From Fistulifera solaris (taxonomy: Eukaryota; Bacillariophyta; Bacillariophyceae; Naviculales; Stauroneidaceae): a stretch of DNA of 64,000 nucleotides. This document shows, piece after piece, positions 1-10,607 of the stretch; position 1 is the first letter of the stretch, and every line of letters starts with the position of its first letter. The stretch is from positions 2,089,051 through 2,153,050 of the forward strand of contig AP026126.1 in assembly GCA_030295235.1 (NCBI GenBank), in the 5' to 3' direction. The translations under genes and the position numbers were made by a program. The notes below the pieces were generated by a model that was not told the DNA's origin, searched no databases, and saw only the letters and a program-made list of their open reading frames with translations.

Positions 1-1438
1 AAAAGCTCGACATACTCATCGGCAGCAACGGCCAGAGCACTTCCATCACCCGAAATCGCTACAGCTGAGCCAAATCCGATGCTTGCAGCGCGATCTCCAG
101 AGATCATTTCGTTGAAAGCAACAGTTCCGTTCGTAATGGTATAAGTATCAGCCAGGCCAGTGAGACTTCCATTTCCATCGCCTACGTCATAATTAGGACC
201 ACCAATAAGAAGCATAGATCCGTCGGTCGTCATGGAGACTCCTGCTCCGTAGTTGCCTCCAGCTTGGTCACCCACTATTGTTGATATTGATGTCCAGGTA
301 CCCTGTCCTAAACCAATGCAAGTTTTACTTCTTGTTGCTACTGGAAGAGAAGTCGGTGCTGGTGTCGACGACGACTCGTTTTCAGCAACATTTCCGTCTC
401 CAATGCTGGACGGTTGCAGGGATGGTAGTTCCGATGTTGATGGAGCGCTGCTGATAGACGGAGCGCTGCTGATCGACGGAGCGCTGCTAATAGATGGTGC
501 ACTGGATGCATCAACAGCGGATGGGCCATCGGTAGTTTCTTCGGCGGCGGAGGGTGCGCCAGTGGTATCATCATCGACAGCCGATGGTGCACTAGTAGTC
601 GCATCATCAACAGCGGATGGTGAATTCGTTGTCTCGTCATCGGCAGCTGATGGAGCGACTGTCGTTTCCTCGTCGACGGCAGCTGACGGGGCATTGCTTG
701 CATCTGCATCCACCGTATTTGAACTTGGAGCGTCGGATGCTACCACTATATTTGAGCTTGGGGCTTGTGATGCTGTCGTCGTGCTTGAACTCGGAGCTTG
801 CGATGCTTCAGCCGTGTTCGAGCTTGGAGCTTGGGATGTCGACGCGACTGGGGGTGACGTCTCAGATCCTGCTACTGGAGCTGTGGTAACGTCACCTGCG
901 GTGGGTTGTGGAGAGGAAACCGGTTGAGGTGATATGGTAGGTGTTGTCGTTTCCTGGGAATTACTTGGAGCAATTGTAGCGCTCGGTGAAACCGTCTTTT
1001 GTCCTTTCTCACTCTTGCCCATTCCCATGGATCCCTTTCCCTTCCCTTTCCCTTTTCCTTTGCTCTTTTCGTTCTTGTCATGCCCCTTGCCTTTTCCTTT
1101 TCCTTTACCCTTTCCCTTGCTATGGCCGTCGTCACTGAAAAAGCCATGACTATGATGGTGGCCCATCCCCATACCCATTTTGCCGGTGCCTTTGCCACTG
1201 CTAGCCCCTTGCCACTATGGCTAACTTTTCCTGGTTCTCGATAGGGGTCTTTATGGTGAAGGAGACTTAGCTTTTCCTCCCCGTGAGTAATGATTTCTTC
1301 CTGCACTGACTCGTGCTTCACATGCTGAAATCGCAGATTACGTTCTTCATCTGCAAACAGTCCTCTGTCGTGTTGTTGTTGTCGTGCTGAGCTTAAGCCC
1401 AGAACGGAAAGGACGGCAATACTCACTCTCATCTTCAT
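1..1438 (-). CDS. Secreted FG-GAP-like beta-propeller protein, 5' part only (runs off left edge)
   Basis: Reading leftward from the ATG at 1438, the protein opens with a secretory signal peptide (MKMRVSIAVLSVLGLSSA). It continues through an acidic stretch, a Lys/Gly-rich tract (about 1010-1200, repeated KGKGKG with GMGMGHHHSHG) and a long Ser/Pro linker with recurring SSAPSIS and APSSN units (about 380-960). At the left edge it enters repeats such as GFGSAVAISGDGSALAVAA, the pattern of FG-GAP/integrin-alpha-type propeller blades. Such proteins are secreted or wall-associated; ligand unknown. The frame breaks once at the four Cs at 1205-1208: before it the frame reads GKVSHSGKG, after it SGKGTGKMG, and one extra G on the coding strand joins them. 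An upstream in-frame ATG at 1555 would bury the signal peptide, so 1438 is preferred. The C-terminus lies outside the window. The architecture is seen; function is not known. Confidence 0.72.
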
Positions 1439-1835
1439 GGTTGAGGTGTACGCGTTTTTTTGAACTCGAATGAAAGAAAAATGTGAAGAGCTCGTTTCTT
1501 TTTGACAGTCAACGGATGCAACAAATTCAAATTTTCGCGCAAATCGCCGTTGCATTCTGTTATGTACAAACGTTGTTTTTTTCTGTGCTGTCTGTGGTAT
1601 AGTCAGTCATCGAAGTGGTACCCACCAGTGTCACATAGACATCTATACGGTAATGGAGTTCTGCAAGCCCAATTTTGATTCACAAGACTCCATCCAAATT
1701 CTAACGTACGAATTCACATTTTCCAAGTCGTTGACTTGTGATTACGATGTAGACCAACATCAACGTGTCCACGTCCTTGAAATCCAACACCCTGTTTCCA
1801 ATTGGACAGGGTGACTACTGCGAAACTATTTCGAT
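1439..1835. other. Intergenic, divergent from FG-GAP gene and 3' of TAD3
   Basis: No coding potential was recognised. The stretch holds the promoter of the leftward secreted gene and the 3' flank of TAD3. No clear motif was found. Confidence 0.5.
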
Positions 1836-2792
1836 TTAAACCGTTCTGGCTATAGCATTGCCTTTACCTTTCTCTTCTTCGGTAGCAGGTTCATTCCACT
1901 GAAAGGCTCGAAAATGATGATTTGTGGAAGGTAATGTATGTAAGGAGTAGTGCGTCAATGCACCCAATTGTGGAGACTTATCTACAAACAGGATACGCCT
2001 TACCCGACTGTGCAAAGCCGCCATTCCTTCATAAAGAGAAGGTTCTTGACATGTATATAGATCAAAGCCAGTACATAAATACGAACCCGCTGATTGCGTT
2101 CGCTCTCTTCGACTGACATTTTGAATTGCATAGATGATATCAGTTTGCAAGGGATTGTTCATTGTATTGTTAGTCGAGCTTTGTTGCAAGCGTCGCTCGA
2201 TACTAGCCCTTCCAACTATAGTACCCGACGCAGGATCCAATATCAAAGTATCCTTTTCCAATATAACTTGCTGAATAGTTTTCTCCATCAAGTTATTTTC
2301 GTGAGAAGTGAGGCGTCTAGCTTCTTGTTCTTGCTCGATGGCTAGGTAGCTGATTTTCTTAGTAGGCCACTGCTCATTCATTCGATTCCATTCATATTCC
2401 GAAATAGGGGGTCGTTTGGGAACTCTCACTCGTTTTACTGTGTATTGTTGTGAATGAAGTTCGATTACACTTTGACAATCCGAGTGTATTGTTCCTATGA
2501 GCACGAGTCTCTGTTCTGCCAATTTTTGACGTTTAAGAAGATCACCATCATGACGTGAAGCGATAGGTAAACATTTCACTCGTTTTAAATGTTGCAATTC
2601 CGTGTCTTGTTGATTTTGCAATTGCTGAATGAGCGGGCCGCACAGTTTGGGTTCCACTTGTACCGCAAACGCTTCAACAAAGAGATCGTCATCAATGCCA
2701 TCTTCGTCTTTCACGGATTTCTTTTCGATCCTTTCGTTTTGCGATTGCTTGTGCTTCGTAAAACGTTCTGGCAGTATCTCCATAAACGGCAT
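1836..2792 (-). CDS. TAD3: tRNA adenosine-34 deaminase non-catalytic subunit (ADAT3/Tad3), zinc ligands replaced
   Basis: The protein is about 318 aa, single exon, starting at the ATG at 2792 (MPFMEILPERF). An in-frame TTG lies just upstream and a second ATG at 2783. The N-terminal domain has the LQHLKRVK element of ADAT3. The C-terminal deaminase half has YLCTGFDLY, GMAALHSRVRRILF and LPSTNHHFRAFQW, as in ADAT3. In that family the subunit pairs with ADAT2/Tad2 to convert A34 to inosine in tRNA anticodons, and it already lacks the catalytic Glu. Here the zinc ligands are also gone: the usual H-A-V reads T-D-I (LQTDIIYAIQ) and P-C-x-x-C reads P-S-L-Y-E. The flanking family residues are intact, so this is substitution, not frame damage. 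The gene is head-to-head with PNO1 (374 bp apart), consistent with two housekeeping RNA genes sharing a promoter. Confidence 0.85.
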   Translation of the reverse strand: MPFMEILPERFTKHKQSQNERIEKKSVKDEDGIDDDLFVEAFAVQVEPKLCGPLIQQLQNQQDTELQHLKRVKCLPIASRHDGDLLKRQKLAEQRLVLIGTIHSDCQSVIELHSQQYTVKRVRVPKRPPISEYEWNRMNEQWPTKKISYLAIEQEQEARRLTSHENNLMEKTIQQVILEKDTLILDPASGTIVGRASIERRLQQSSTNNTMNNPLQTDIIYAIQNVSRRERTQSAGSYLCTGFDLYTCQEPSLYEGMAALHSRVRRILFVDKSPQLGALTHYSLHTLPSTNHHFRAFQWNEPATEEEKGKGNAIARTV

Positions 2793-2938
2793 ATTCTGTA
2801 GCAATAACTATTATTAAAACAAAGATAACCACGGAGTAAGAAAGAACACAGCCATATACAGCAACACCATAATTGATGTTTTTGCCATAGCGGAAAAGTT
2901 GACTGCGGTTTTGCAAAAATCGAAAAACGTGATGCTTC

Positions 2939-2966
2939 GTGACTCATGACTCATGACTCATGACTC
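2939..2966. promoter_or_regulatory. Tandem TGACTCA (AP-1/GCN4-like) array in the TAD3-PNO1 bidirectional promoter
   Basis: A 7-bp unit GACTCAT repeats about four times, giving overlapping ATGACTCAT palindromes, the known core for AP-1/GCN4-type bZIP factors. It lies about 150 bp upstream of the TAD3 start and about 200 bp upstream of PNO1. Regulatory function is inferred; the repeat is seen directly. Confidence 0.5.
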
Positions 2967-3166
2967 CTCCTCAACTAGTACCGATTTTTTCGGGCGAATA
3001 CCAGACCATAAGCGTTCGTCTCCATCCATGCATCCATCGCATCGCGCATCCACCGCTTTTCGAGTTGAAAAACGAAAAAATTGCTGGAAGCGCCGTTTTT
3101 CTTTCTTGGGTCTTTCATCTTCCAACCTCGAAGTAGCAGCAATAATAATACACAAGTACGCCAACC

Positions 3167-4221
3167 ATGATGGAAGTAGAAAAACAAGACTATGATAGTA
3201 TGGAAGCAGAGACGACAAATCTCGAGCTTTCGAATGCAGCAACAACAATTGACTCGTCGAATCGACCCTCTCGCATTTCACAATCCGTTTCGTTGCAGAT
3301 GCAAGAAGGACACGACGAAGACGGTACAGAACAACCACATTTCCCCAAATTAAATGCACTACAGTCCGCTGGAGGAAAGACGGAGTACCGTCGAGTCCGC
3401 TGTCCGCCTCATCGTTATACACCTCTTCGAGATCATTGGGAACAAATCCTGACTCCGTTGGTTGAATACTTGAAATTGCAGGTGCGTATGTGCGAGGCTC
3501 ATACAAGAAAACCAAGAATGAAATCATCATCATCAACTCGCACGCGCTTCCAAAAGATGAACACAACTAATCGGTCTGATTTTCTCGGCGATTGTGTTGT
3601 TCTTGTAACATCAAAAACCCATTTTCGTTACAGGAAGCCTCAATCGTTGAAGATGACAAAGTCGCGGAGTATTTCGCTGTCTGATGGAAAATATCGTGTG
3701 TGTGTATGTGTGTGTGTCTCAGAAGTCACTTTTGCCTTGACGATAATGTCTCGTTTTCTCACACTTTTTCATCTTGATAGGTACGGTTCAATACTAAAAC
3801 ACGCAGTGTGGAAATGCGTACATCACCGCATACGATCGACACGGGTGCTTTGCAAAAAGGAGCAGATTTTGTTTCGGCATTCATGATGGGTTTTGAAGTA
3901 CAAGATGCTGTGGCACTGTTACGTTTGGATGATTTGTACGTCGAATCATTCCAAGTCACGGATGTGAAACTCCTGCGCGGAGATCACTTGAGTCGTGCCA
4001 TTGGTCGTATCGCAGGTCAAGACGGAAAGACACGATTTGCTATTGAGAATGCCACACGAACCCGCATTGTTGTCGCCGATCAACGCATCCACTTGTTGGG
4101 TTCGTACGCCAATTTGCGTGTTGCACGAAATGCTATTTGTGATCTGATTTTGGGAGCTCCACCAGGAAAAGTATACAATAATATGCGCAATGTGGCCAAG
4201 CGAATGAGCGAGCGTTACTAA
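3167..4221 (+). CDS. PNO1: PNO1/Dim2 KH-domain ribosome assembly factor, two exons
   Basis: Exons 3167-3481 and 3781-4221; the 299-bp intron (GTGCGT...GATAG) is phase 0 and contains a (GT)n tract near 3694. The splice restores the family string LEYLKLQ-VRFNTKTRSVEMRT. Exon 1 carries an acidic N-terminus and VRCPPHRYTPLRDHW. Exon 2 carries the KH-like core, with LSRAIGRIAGQDGKTRFAIE and a second degenerate KH element up to NMRNVAKRMSERY at the C-terminus. PNO1 binds pre-18S rRNA in the nucleolus and cytoplasm and partners the endonuclease NOB1 in 40S maturation. The length (251 aa) matches the family. Start ATG 3167, or the adjacent ATG 3170. It shares a promoter with TAD3. The identification is firm. 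Confidence 0.94.
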
Positions 4222-4759
4222 TCTCACTGTTTTTTTTTAACAAAAAATGATATTCTTTTGCGGTCATAGGCGTTTGTTTTTTACTGTGGTGTTCGGGCTG
4301 GCCATTAGATAGATGATGATGATGATGATTCGTGTCGTGGTAGCCGAGCTTGAGATCGTGATCAAGTAAGGTTAAAGGCTACACTTCCTTGTCACGGTAG
4401 GCTGGGTGTTGGTCCGTGATCGTGATTTTCGTTCTGATCGTAATTTAGCAACTTGGGATTCCGAAGGGCACGTTCTATAATTCACTAAGGATGACTGCAG
4501 TCGTCATCCATTCGTACTAACTAAAAAAAAGAATGATTGCAAAACTGTACAAACCCTTGTCTCTGTGACAAGCAACAATACGAGTGATAAAATCTCAGAT
4601 GCCGATGAGCGATGAGTACGAAAGGGTCATCGTAGACTTAAAGAAAAACAAAAACAACTTTCTTCTCAAAACAAAACATCCGCGCAATACAACATTGCGA
4701 AGAAACACTACAGAATCGATCATCCAATCTGTTATTTCCGACCAAAACTAATTGCAATC
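4222..4759. other. Intergenic between PNO1 and PhoX-1
   Basis: No gene seen. It contains a (GAT)n-like tract near 4311-4328 and a short imperfect palindrome GGATGACTGCAGTCGTCATCC-like element near 4489-4509, related to the GACTG...CAGTC motifs elsewhere in the window. Confidence 0.5.
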
Positions 4760-6185
4760 ATGATGAAACGAATACTTGCTGTATGTACCGTTCTTTCTTT
4801 GCAAGCCGAGGCTGACATGAATCATCTGCGCCGCTTAGCGCCCGCATCGGAAAATGTTGCTTTATGCACAGATAATTGTGAAACAATAGTCAATTCACGT
4901 CAACTTCCTGAAGTGACATACTTTCCCGGAGACTTAACAGGAGGCTACCGTGCTGACTTGGGCTTAACATTGTCGAAAGGATTAAATGGAAAGAGATTAA
5001 CAACGGGGGACAAGGCAGTTGTTTTAGCCAACGGTGGCGTCTCGTCCCAATTGTTTCATACACATGCCGACGGTGCATGCACTATCCCTAAAAGTAATGG
5101 AGATGGTTGGTACTATGTCTCAAATAGCGAGGTGCGAGATGAAGTAGTTGCGTCTTCATTTACTTGTGGAAGACGACGACAATCCAACTCTGAGGGAATA
5201 GGAAACGGTGGTGTTGGTGCGATTGAGTTCAATGCAGCAGGTGAAGTGATAGGATACGAGCGGCTCCTAACAAGAACGTCGGCTAATTGCGGCGGAGGTC
5301 TCACTTACTGGGGAACTTGGGTGTCATGCGAAGAAAATGACCAAAGTGGTAGACTCTACGAAGTCGACCCCAACACAGGATATACTCAGCGAATACAAGC
5401 GGTCGACCGTGGTGGAAACTACGAGTCCTTTGCCTATGACAATCAAGATCCGAACGTTCCGGCTCGCTTTTTCGTGGTATGTACATGAAGTTTGACAAGA
5501 CAAACACAACAGTTTTTAGTACCATATCAGATATCTCACACCAGCCGTCAATAAATATCACCTGAACTAGACGGAAGACATTGCAAACGGGGCTTTGATT
5601 CGATACACCCCCGCCGCCAATGCTTTCACCACGGGCAACAACTACGATATTCTAAACAGTCCCGGTGGTACTTTTGAATATTTGGTTCTGAACGACAATG
5701 GTACCTATTCTTGGTCCACCGACCGGGGCGCCGGAGAACAATCTGCCGCTCGTTATTTCCCCAACACAGAAGGTATTGACGTTTTCAATCGTCAAATGTT
5801 CTTTGTGTCGAAAGCAACGAGAAATTTAATACAGGTGGATTTAAGTGGCGACACGTTCTCCATAACGTCGACTTTGTCGGGTCAATTCAATCTTTACCCC
5901 GATCAACTCGGTCGCATCTTGGAGTCATCCGGCGGCAATAATGATGTGCTGTATTTCTGTGAAGATGGTGGCAGCAACTCGGATATTCACGGTAGGGATG
6001 CGTCTGGGAAGTATTTTACGATTGTGGAAGGAACAGATTTTGATACGGAGACTACTGGGTTGGCCTTTTCACCAAATGCGATGTTTATGTATGTCGCGTT
6101 TCAAGACCCTTCTGCTATTTTTGCATTTTGGCGGGACGATGGCTTACCTTTCTCCGGGACTGTCGCTGGAATTAAGTATCATTGA
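4760..6185 (+). CDS. Secreted PhoX/DUF839-family protein, copy 1, two exons
   Basis: Exons 4760-5476 and 5571-6185; the 94-bp intron is phase 0 and the splice gives ARFFV-TEDIANGALIRY, the conserved V-T-E-D segment of the family. The protein has a signal peptide (MMKRILAVCTVLSLQAEA) and one PhoX/DUF839 beta-propeller. Visible motifs: FPGDLTGGYRADLGLTLS, NCGGGLTYWGTWVSCEEN, and YFPNTEGIDVFNRQMFF in exon 2. PhoX-type proteins in bacteria are calcium/iron-dependent alkaline phosphatases, but many DUF839 members are untested, so phosphatase activity is only an inference. It differs from copy 2 downstream by lacking the MopE-like domain and Ser/Pro linker. It carries a short insertion (about 5127-5200) between SNSEV and GAIEFNAAGEV. 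The reading frame is intact. Confidence 0.85.
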
Positions 6186-6560
6186 TTGTAAAAGAGTTAG
6201 CTCATAAAAGGTCTATCCGGAGCTCTAAAAGTTTGAATCATCATCGTCTTTTTGTACCTGGTACCAGGTACCTTGTAGCGTTTGAACGGTGACGCCCTTA
6301 GTCCGATGTCCGAGGACACAATTCTCTCGAAGAATGACCCTTTGTACACTTAAAGTACTAGTTTCCCCTGTCTAAAAAAATATCGATGACACGATCCCTG
6401 CTAGTTGTCGTGTGTCGTTGTTTGTTTTATGAAAACCGATTTTTACATCACGTGCACTTTCTCATTTCTCCCCCAATAAAGCTTATAGTTACTCCATAAC
6501 ACGTGAAAGAGGTTAAGCATTCCATAAGTGGATCGAATCAAATCAACCGGCTCATGAATA
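6186..6560. other. Intergenic between the two PhoX copies
   Basis: No gene. It contains a perfect palindrome built on ACCTGGTACCAGGT near 6258-6271, one of many CTGGTACCAG-like sites in this window, and otherwise only the presumed promoter of copy 2. Confidence 0.55.
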
Positions 6561-8443
6561 ATGCTTACACGAACAAAATCGGCGCTTCTGTTGCTGTATT
6601 GTGTGAGATGGCTCGGTCATTATGTTGGTGCCGATATGAATCACATGTTATTTGTATGCAACGGCGGAGGCTACGTTGACTGCGATGCCGACAATGATGG
6701 ACACCGAAGTTTAAATTGCGGTGGAACTGACTGCAATGATAATGATCCAAATGTTTTTCCGGATAGTCAAGAAATTTGTGGTGACGACAAAGACAACAAC
6801 TGCAACGGTCAAATCGATGAAGGATGTTTCGAACAAGGGGGATATTGTGTTCGTCATCAGACCGGCACAGTATGTCAAACCGATGTGGATTGCGGGGGAA
6901 TATGTCTACAGGGGTATAAAGCTGGCTTTGTTTGTGCAGATGACTTGGATTGTCCTCCGAATAGCGGTTTAGAGCGTGGGTTTTGTCGGTTTGCAGCTAA
7001 AGCATGCGATTCTTCTCCGGCGGCCATTCCGGTTCCCCGTCCTACCACTATACCGTCACATGAGCCTTCGTCAAGTCCCATAGCATCTCCATCCACCGCG
7101 CCTTCTCCATTTCCGACGTCATCACCGGCTCCACATCCAGTTCCGTCTTCGGAACCTACGAGTCAACCAACAGAACGACCAACTCCGAAACCTTCATCGG
7201 CCCCATCACCTGGCGTTCCTTCGTCCGTACCGTCTTCAGCACCTACACACGTAACATACTTTCCCGGTGATCTCACTGGTGGTTATCGGGCTGACTTGGG
7301 TTTGACTCTGTCGAGAGGCTTGCAAGGTCGACGACTCACACTGGGCGGAAGCCGTGTTACTTTGGCAAATAAATCGCGCTCTACACAAACCTTTCACACC
7401 AAAGCAGATGGCGCAGGGGTTATTTCTAAAGCAAACGGAAATGGATGGTATTATGTATCGAATTCAGAAGTCGGTTCGAGCGGAGGAGGCGTGGGGGCCA
7501 TAGAATTTAACGCCGCCGGGGAAGTGTTGGGATACAGACGTATCTTGACAGGTACTTCTCGGAATTGCGGAGGAGGACGAACGTATTGGGGAACTTGGAT
7601 CACGTGCGAAGAGAATGGCGGGTCTGGACGTTTGTATGAAGTCGATCCCAATACAGGCTACACGCAACAGATACGTGCCGTCGATGTGGGCGGAAACTGG
7701 GAGTCGTTCGCATACGATGATCAGGATCCAGATGTATCGGCCCGTTTTTACATTGTACGTCTTACGCATCGTTGATTGTTGCATACCGTCCTGCAAATCG
7801 TTTAATGTTTTCTCATGCTCTCTACAAAGACGGAGGATTGGAGTTATGGCGCTTTGGTGCGTTACACACCCGCGCCAGCCGCATTTTGACTGGTAACAAC
7901 TACGACATACTAAACACCGCTGGTGGAACGTATGAGTTCTTGGTGTTGCACGCCAATGGTACCTATTCATGGTCGCCGAGTCGATCGGTAGGAGAGACTT
8001 CGGCCGAAACGTATTACCCCAACACGGAAGGCATTGATATATTCAATCGACAAATGTTCTTTACCTCGAAAGCGACGAAAACATTGGTACAGGTCGATTT
8101 AGCAGGAAATACCTATTCGATCACATCGACGCTGTCGGGTCAATTTGATATGGAACCAGACCAACTGGGACGAATATTAGAGTCTCGCGGCGGCAACAAC
8201 GACGTGTTATACTTTTGCGAAGATGGCGGTACGGACTCCGACATTCATGGTCGTGATGCCACTGGAAAGTATTTCACAATTGTAGAAGGTACCGATTACA
8301 ATACAGAGACGACAGGATTGACCTTTTCACCCGATGGGATGTTTCTGTATGTTGCCTATCAAGGACCTTCATCGATTTTCGCGTTTTGGCGCGAGGATGG
8401 ATTGCCTTTCTCCGGCATGATCGCCGGCACAAAATATCATTAA
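6561..8443 (+). CDS. Secreted MopE-like/PhoX (DUF839) fusion protein, copy 2, one frame break
   Basis: Exons 6561-7754 and 7830-8443, with a 75-bp phase-0 intron at the same place as in copy 1 (ARFYI-TEDWSYGALVRY). After a signal peptide there is an Asp/Cys-rich module, with DCDADNDGHRSLNC, GGTDCNDNDPNVFPDSQEIC and GDDKDNNCNGQIDEGC. This matches the putative metal-binding motif of MopE-like secreted proteins. It is followed by other Cys-rich sequence and a Ser/Pro/Thr linker (about 7015-7245). The PhoX/DUF839 domain starts at YFPGDLTGGYRADLGLTLSR. The frame breaks at the four Ts at 7884-7887: PAPAAF before, LTGNNYDILN after, as in copy 1; one more T restores it. I read this as an assembly error, although a damaged gene cannot be excluded. 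It is a tandem duplicate with a gained or lost N-terminal domain. Confidence 0.78.
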
Positions 8444-8819
8444 CAACGAAAGGTACGACTACAAACAATGGACTTGATAAATACATCGCATTCAAGTTGG
8501 GACTCCAGCTTCATGAATTGAGCGAACAACATTAGTGAAAGCATCATGACTCATGACTGCAATTGCAGTCGTGGCGAAAGGTCGCTTACACAGTGGGTCT
8601 ATACTTTGTAGAACGATAGACAGAAAGACACCACAAACGATGACGCGATCTCCTTTTGCCGGTTTTGCTTTTATTACGCCTTTGACACGCTTGTCCTGAT
8701 GGACACTCTTTCTTCATTATTTTAAGATCCTAAAGTTAGAGAAGCTTTACATCTGCAATGATTCGATCCGCTTTGTCCTACCAAGGCAAAAGAACTTTGT
8801 GCCGCAATGTCTACGGCGC
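8444..8819. other. Intergenic with one dispersed-repeat copy
   Basis: No gene apart from a possible alternative start for the next gene at 8758. It holds ATGACTCAT at 8546-8554 and the perfect 16-bp palindrome GACTGCAATTGCAGTC directly after it, part of a small dispersed repeat (see the repeat entry at 8541). Confidence 0.5.
8541..8576 (+). repeat. Dispersed palindromic repeat, copy A (TCATGACT-GCAATTGC-AGTCGTGG)
   Basis: ATCATGACTCATGACTG is followed by a palindrome and CAGTCGTGG. The same order recurs at 25206-25241 and, with changes, at 24970-25000. Together these suggest a short dispersed element of about 35-40 bp or a shared regulatory cassette. Confidence 0.5.
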
Positions 8820-9703
8820 ATGTCTTCCTTAGTCAGCACGAGCGTTAGTACAATTCATCCCGGCGTCGCTCATGTAATGATGCAGAGTCCTCCTGTCAAT
8901 AGTTTATCCTTGTCATTGTAAGTAAAAATCATTAGTAGTGGGTGATGCAGCTCGCACGAGTCGCAACTCCGCTTTCCTCTCAACTTTCAAATACCTCTCG
9001 CTCTCGCCTCTACAGTTGCCAGGAACTCTCGCAGAACTTGCAAGCCCTTCATAAAGACAAATCAATTGATATTATTCTGTTGCAGTCGGATCTTCCCGGT
9101 ATTTTCTCAGCAGGACTCGATATCAAGGAATTTACGCAACCGAAGGAGCGATTGATGGAGTTCTGGACAGCCTTTCAACAACTTTATATCGATTTGTATG
9201 GTGCTTCACAGACCACTATCGCCTGCTTGGAAGGTTCCGCCCCTGCGGCGGGGTGCATGTTGGCACTTTCATGCGATTATCGTATCATGACCAAGAACAA
9301 CAAGGCCAAAATCGGTTTGAACGAAAGTTTGCTGGGGATCGCGGCGCCTCCATGGCTGGCACAACAAATGATTGATACAGTAGGCAGTCGCGTTGCTGAA
9401 TTGAGTTTGTGGCGGGGTACTTTGTATGTACCAGAACAAGCTTTGGCCATTGGCTTGGTGGATGAAGTGCATGAGAGTCCCCGAGAACGGGCTCTCGAAC
9501 TCGCTGTGTCAGAGTTCCAAAAGATTCCGCGACAAGGGAGGGCGGTGAGTAAAACATTGACGCGCCGGAAGCGATTGGAACACTTTCATCAGGAGCGACA
9601 AGCGGATTTGGATCATTTTGTGAACTTTATCACACAAGATGCGGTACAAACGCAATTGCGAGGGTATCTTCACCAGCTGGCCGCGAAAAAGAACCAAAAG
9701 TAA
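8820..9703 (+). CDS. ECI1: Enoyl-CoA delta-isomerase (ECI1-like), two exons
   Basis: Exons 8820-8918 and about 9023-9703; the first gives MSSLVSTSV...QSPPVNSLSLSL, the second ELSQNLQALHKD. Using the first AG (8950) instead would insert 24 unlikely residues (LARVATPLSS...) into the PVNSL...L helix. The crotonase fold is clear: FSAGLDIKEF, oxyanion segment EGSAPAAGCMLALSCDYRI, and IGLNESLLGIAAPPW with the Glu used by ECI enzymes. These move cis/trans-3 double bonds to trans-2 so that unsaturated fatty acids enter beta-oxidation. No peroxisomal SKL tail is visible. An ATG at 8758 opens a mitochondrial-presequence-like peptide (MIRSALSYQGKRTLCRN) in another frame, so the true N-terminus may be mitochondrial with a further lost base. 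Confidence 0.82.
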
Positions 9704-9812
9704 GATATATAATACTACTAAAAATACAAGAATCAAGTTAAATATGGATGATATAGTTCGCTTATGTTTGACTGTATGAGTAAGCATGATACCTTCGTTT
9801 CTTGTTTTCCTT

Positions 9813-10607
9813 TTACTTCGATTTTGAATTGGGCTTGAAGGTCGGGACGGGCTTGCGCTTGACACCACGCTTCTCCATCTCCGCCTTGAACTGGTGTACA
9901 TTGCAGATTCCCGGAAAGAAATGAGGTTGACCGTTTTGATAGCTATCAAAGGCAGCAAACCATCTGTTCCATTTCCATTCTGGCGTCTCGGTTTCTTTGA
10001 AATAACAAATCACAGGGAATTGTTCACTAGGAAAGAAGCCGTAGTTGATAATGGAATCATATTTCCAACGATTTCTGGTACCGGCAACGTAGTTGTCTGG
10101 TTTAATTTCAAGCGCTGTAAGCCGGGACCCTTGAGATTGTAAAACTCAAAGGCATCCTTTTCAAAGACACAACGAACACGACGAGTTTGAACTCCCAACA
10201 GAGCGGCAAACAATAAGTGAAAGAGACCTCCGGAAACCCCAATGATCGAAGGACCTTCCGTGTAAGCTTAATCAATGAAAACACGAGGAAAGAAAAGTGA
10301 GACAAATATTAACTTGAGCGCATAAAAGTGGGCAGTTTGAAATGTTCGACTTACAAGGATGATACCAAATGATCAGAGGGCACAGAAGCGCGACGCCGAT
10401 CGTCAAGAAATAATCCGGCTCAATCATAACGTCGGGCATTGTGAGTCGTTCCATCCAATTCGGAGTGTAGGTGGCAACTGGCTTCGTTTGATGTTCGCCT
10501 TTGCGGGGAATGGCCTTGTCATACGGATCACTATTCGGCAGCAAAGAATTCGACACCGCCAACTGTGTCGTCGAAAGCGGAGCGATGCGGCTAGGCGAAA
10601 AGGCCAT
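9813..10607 (-). CDS. Plastid-targeted DUF3119 membrane protein, one frame break
   Basis: Coding exons on the minus strand are 10607-10355 and 10266-9813; the splice gives WYHP-SYTEGPS. The protein starts in or before an AMAF motif (AMAFSPSRIAP), the plastid import site after a signal peptide. It has two hydrophobic helices (YFLTIGVALLCPLIIWY; IIGVSGGLFHLLFAALLG) and then RRVRCVFEKDAFEFYN and FPSEQFPVICYFKE...HFFPGI, the DUF3119 pattern known from cyanobacteria and plastids (function unknown). The frame breaks at 10124-10130 (GGG/CCC): NLKGP before, ALEIKPDNYVAG after. The 5' end is uncertain. A good acceptor (TTTACAG) precedes GCCGCGATGGCC. A donor at about 10886 would attach an upstream exon beginning MLLYLRAHL. 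Alternatively the ATG at 10656 (MKPCVAT, then a Phe-rich run) would supply a signal peptide if two homopolymer bases were missing. Confidence 0.75.

Noticed and set aside
253-927. Plus-strand open frame of 224 codons rich in Asp/Gly/Ala
   Set aside because: It is the antisense of the Ser/Pro linker of the minus-strand FG-GAP gene; the repeats there keep the opposite strand open.
9509-9958. 149-codon minus-strand open frame
   Set aside because: Antisense to the ECI1 3' end and the DUF3119 3' end; no independent support.
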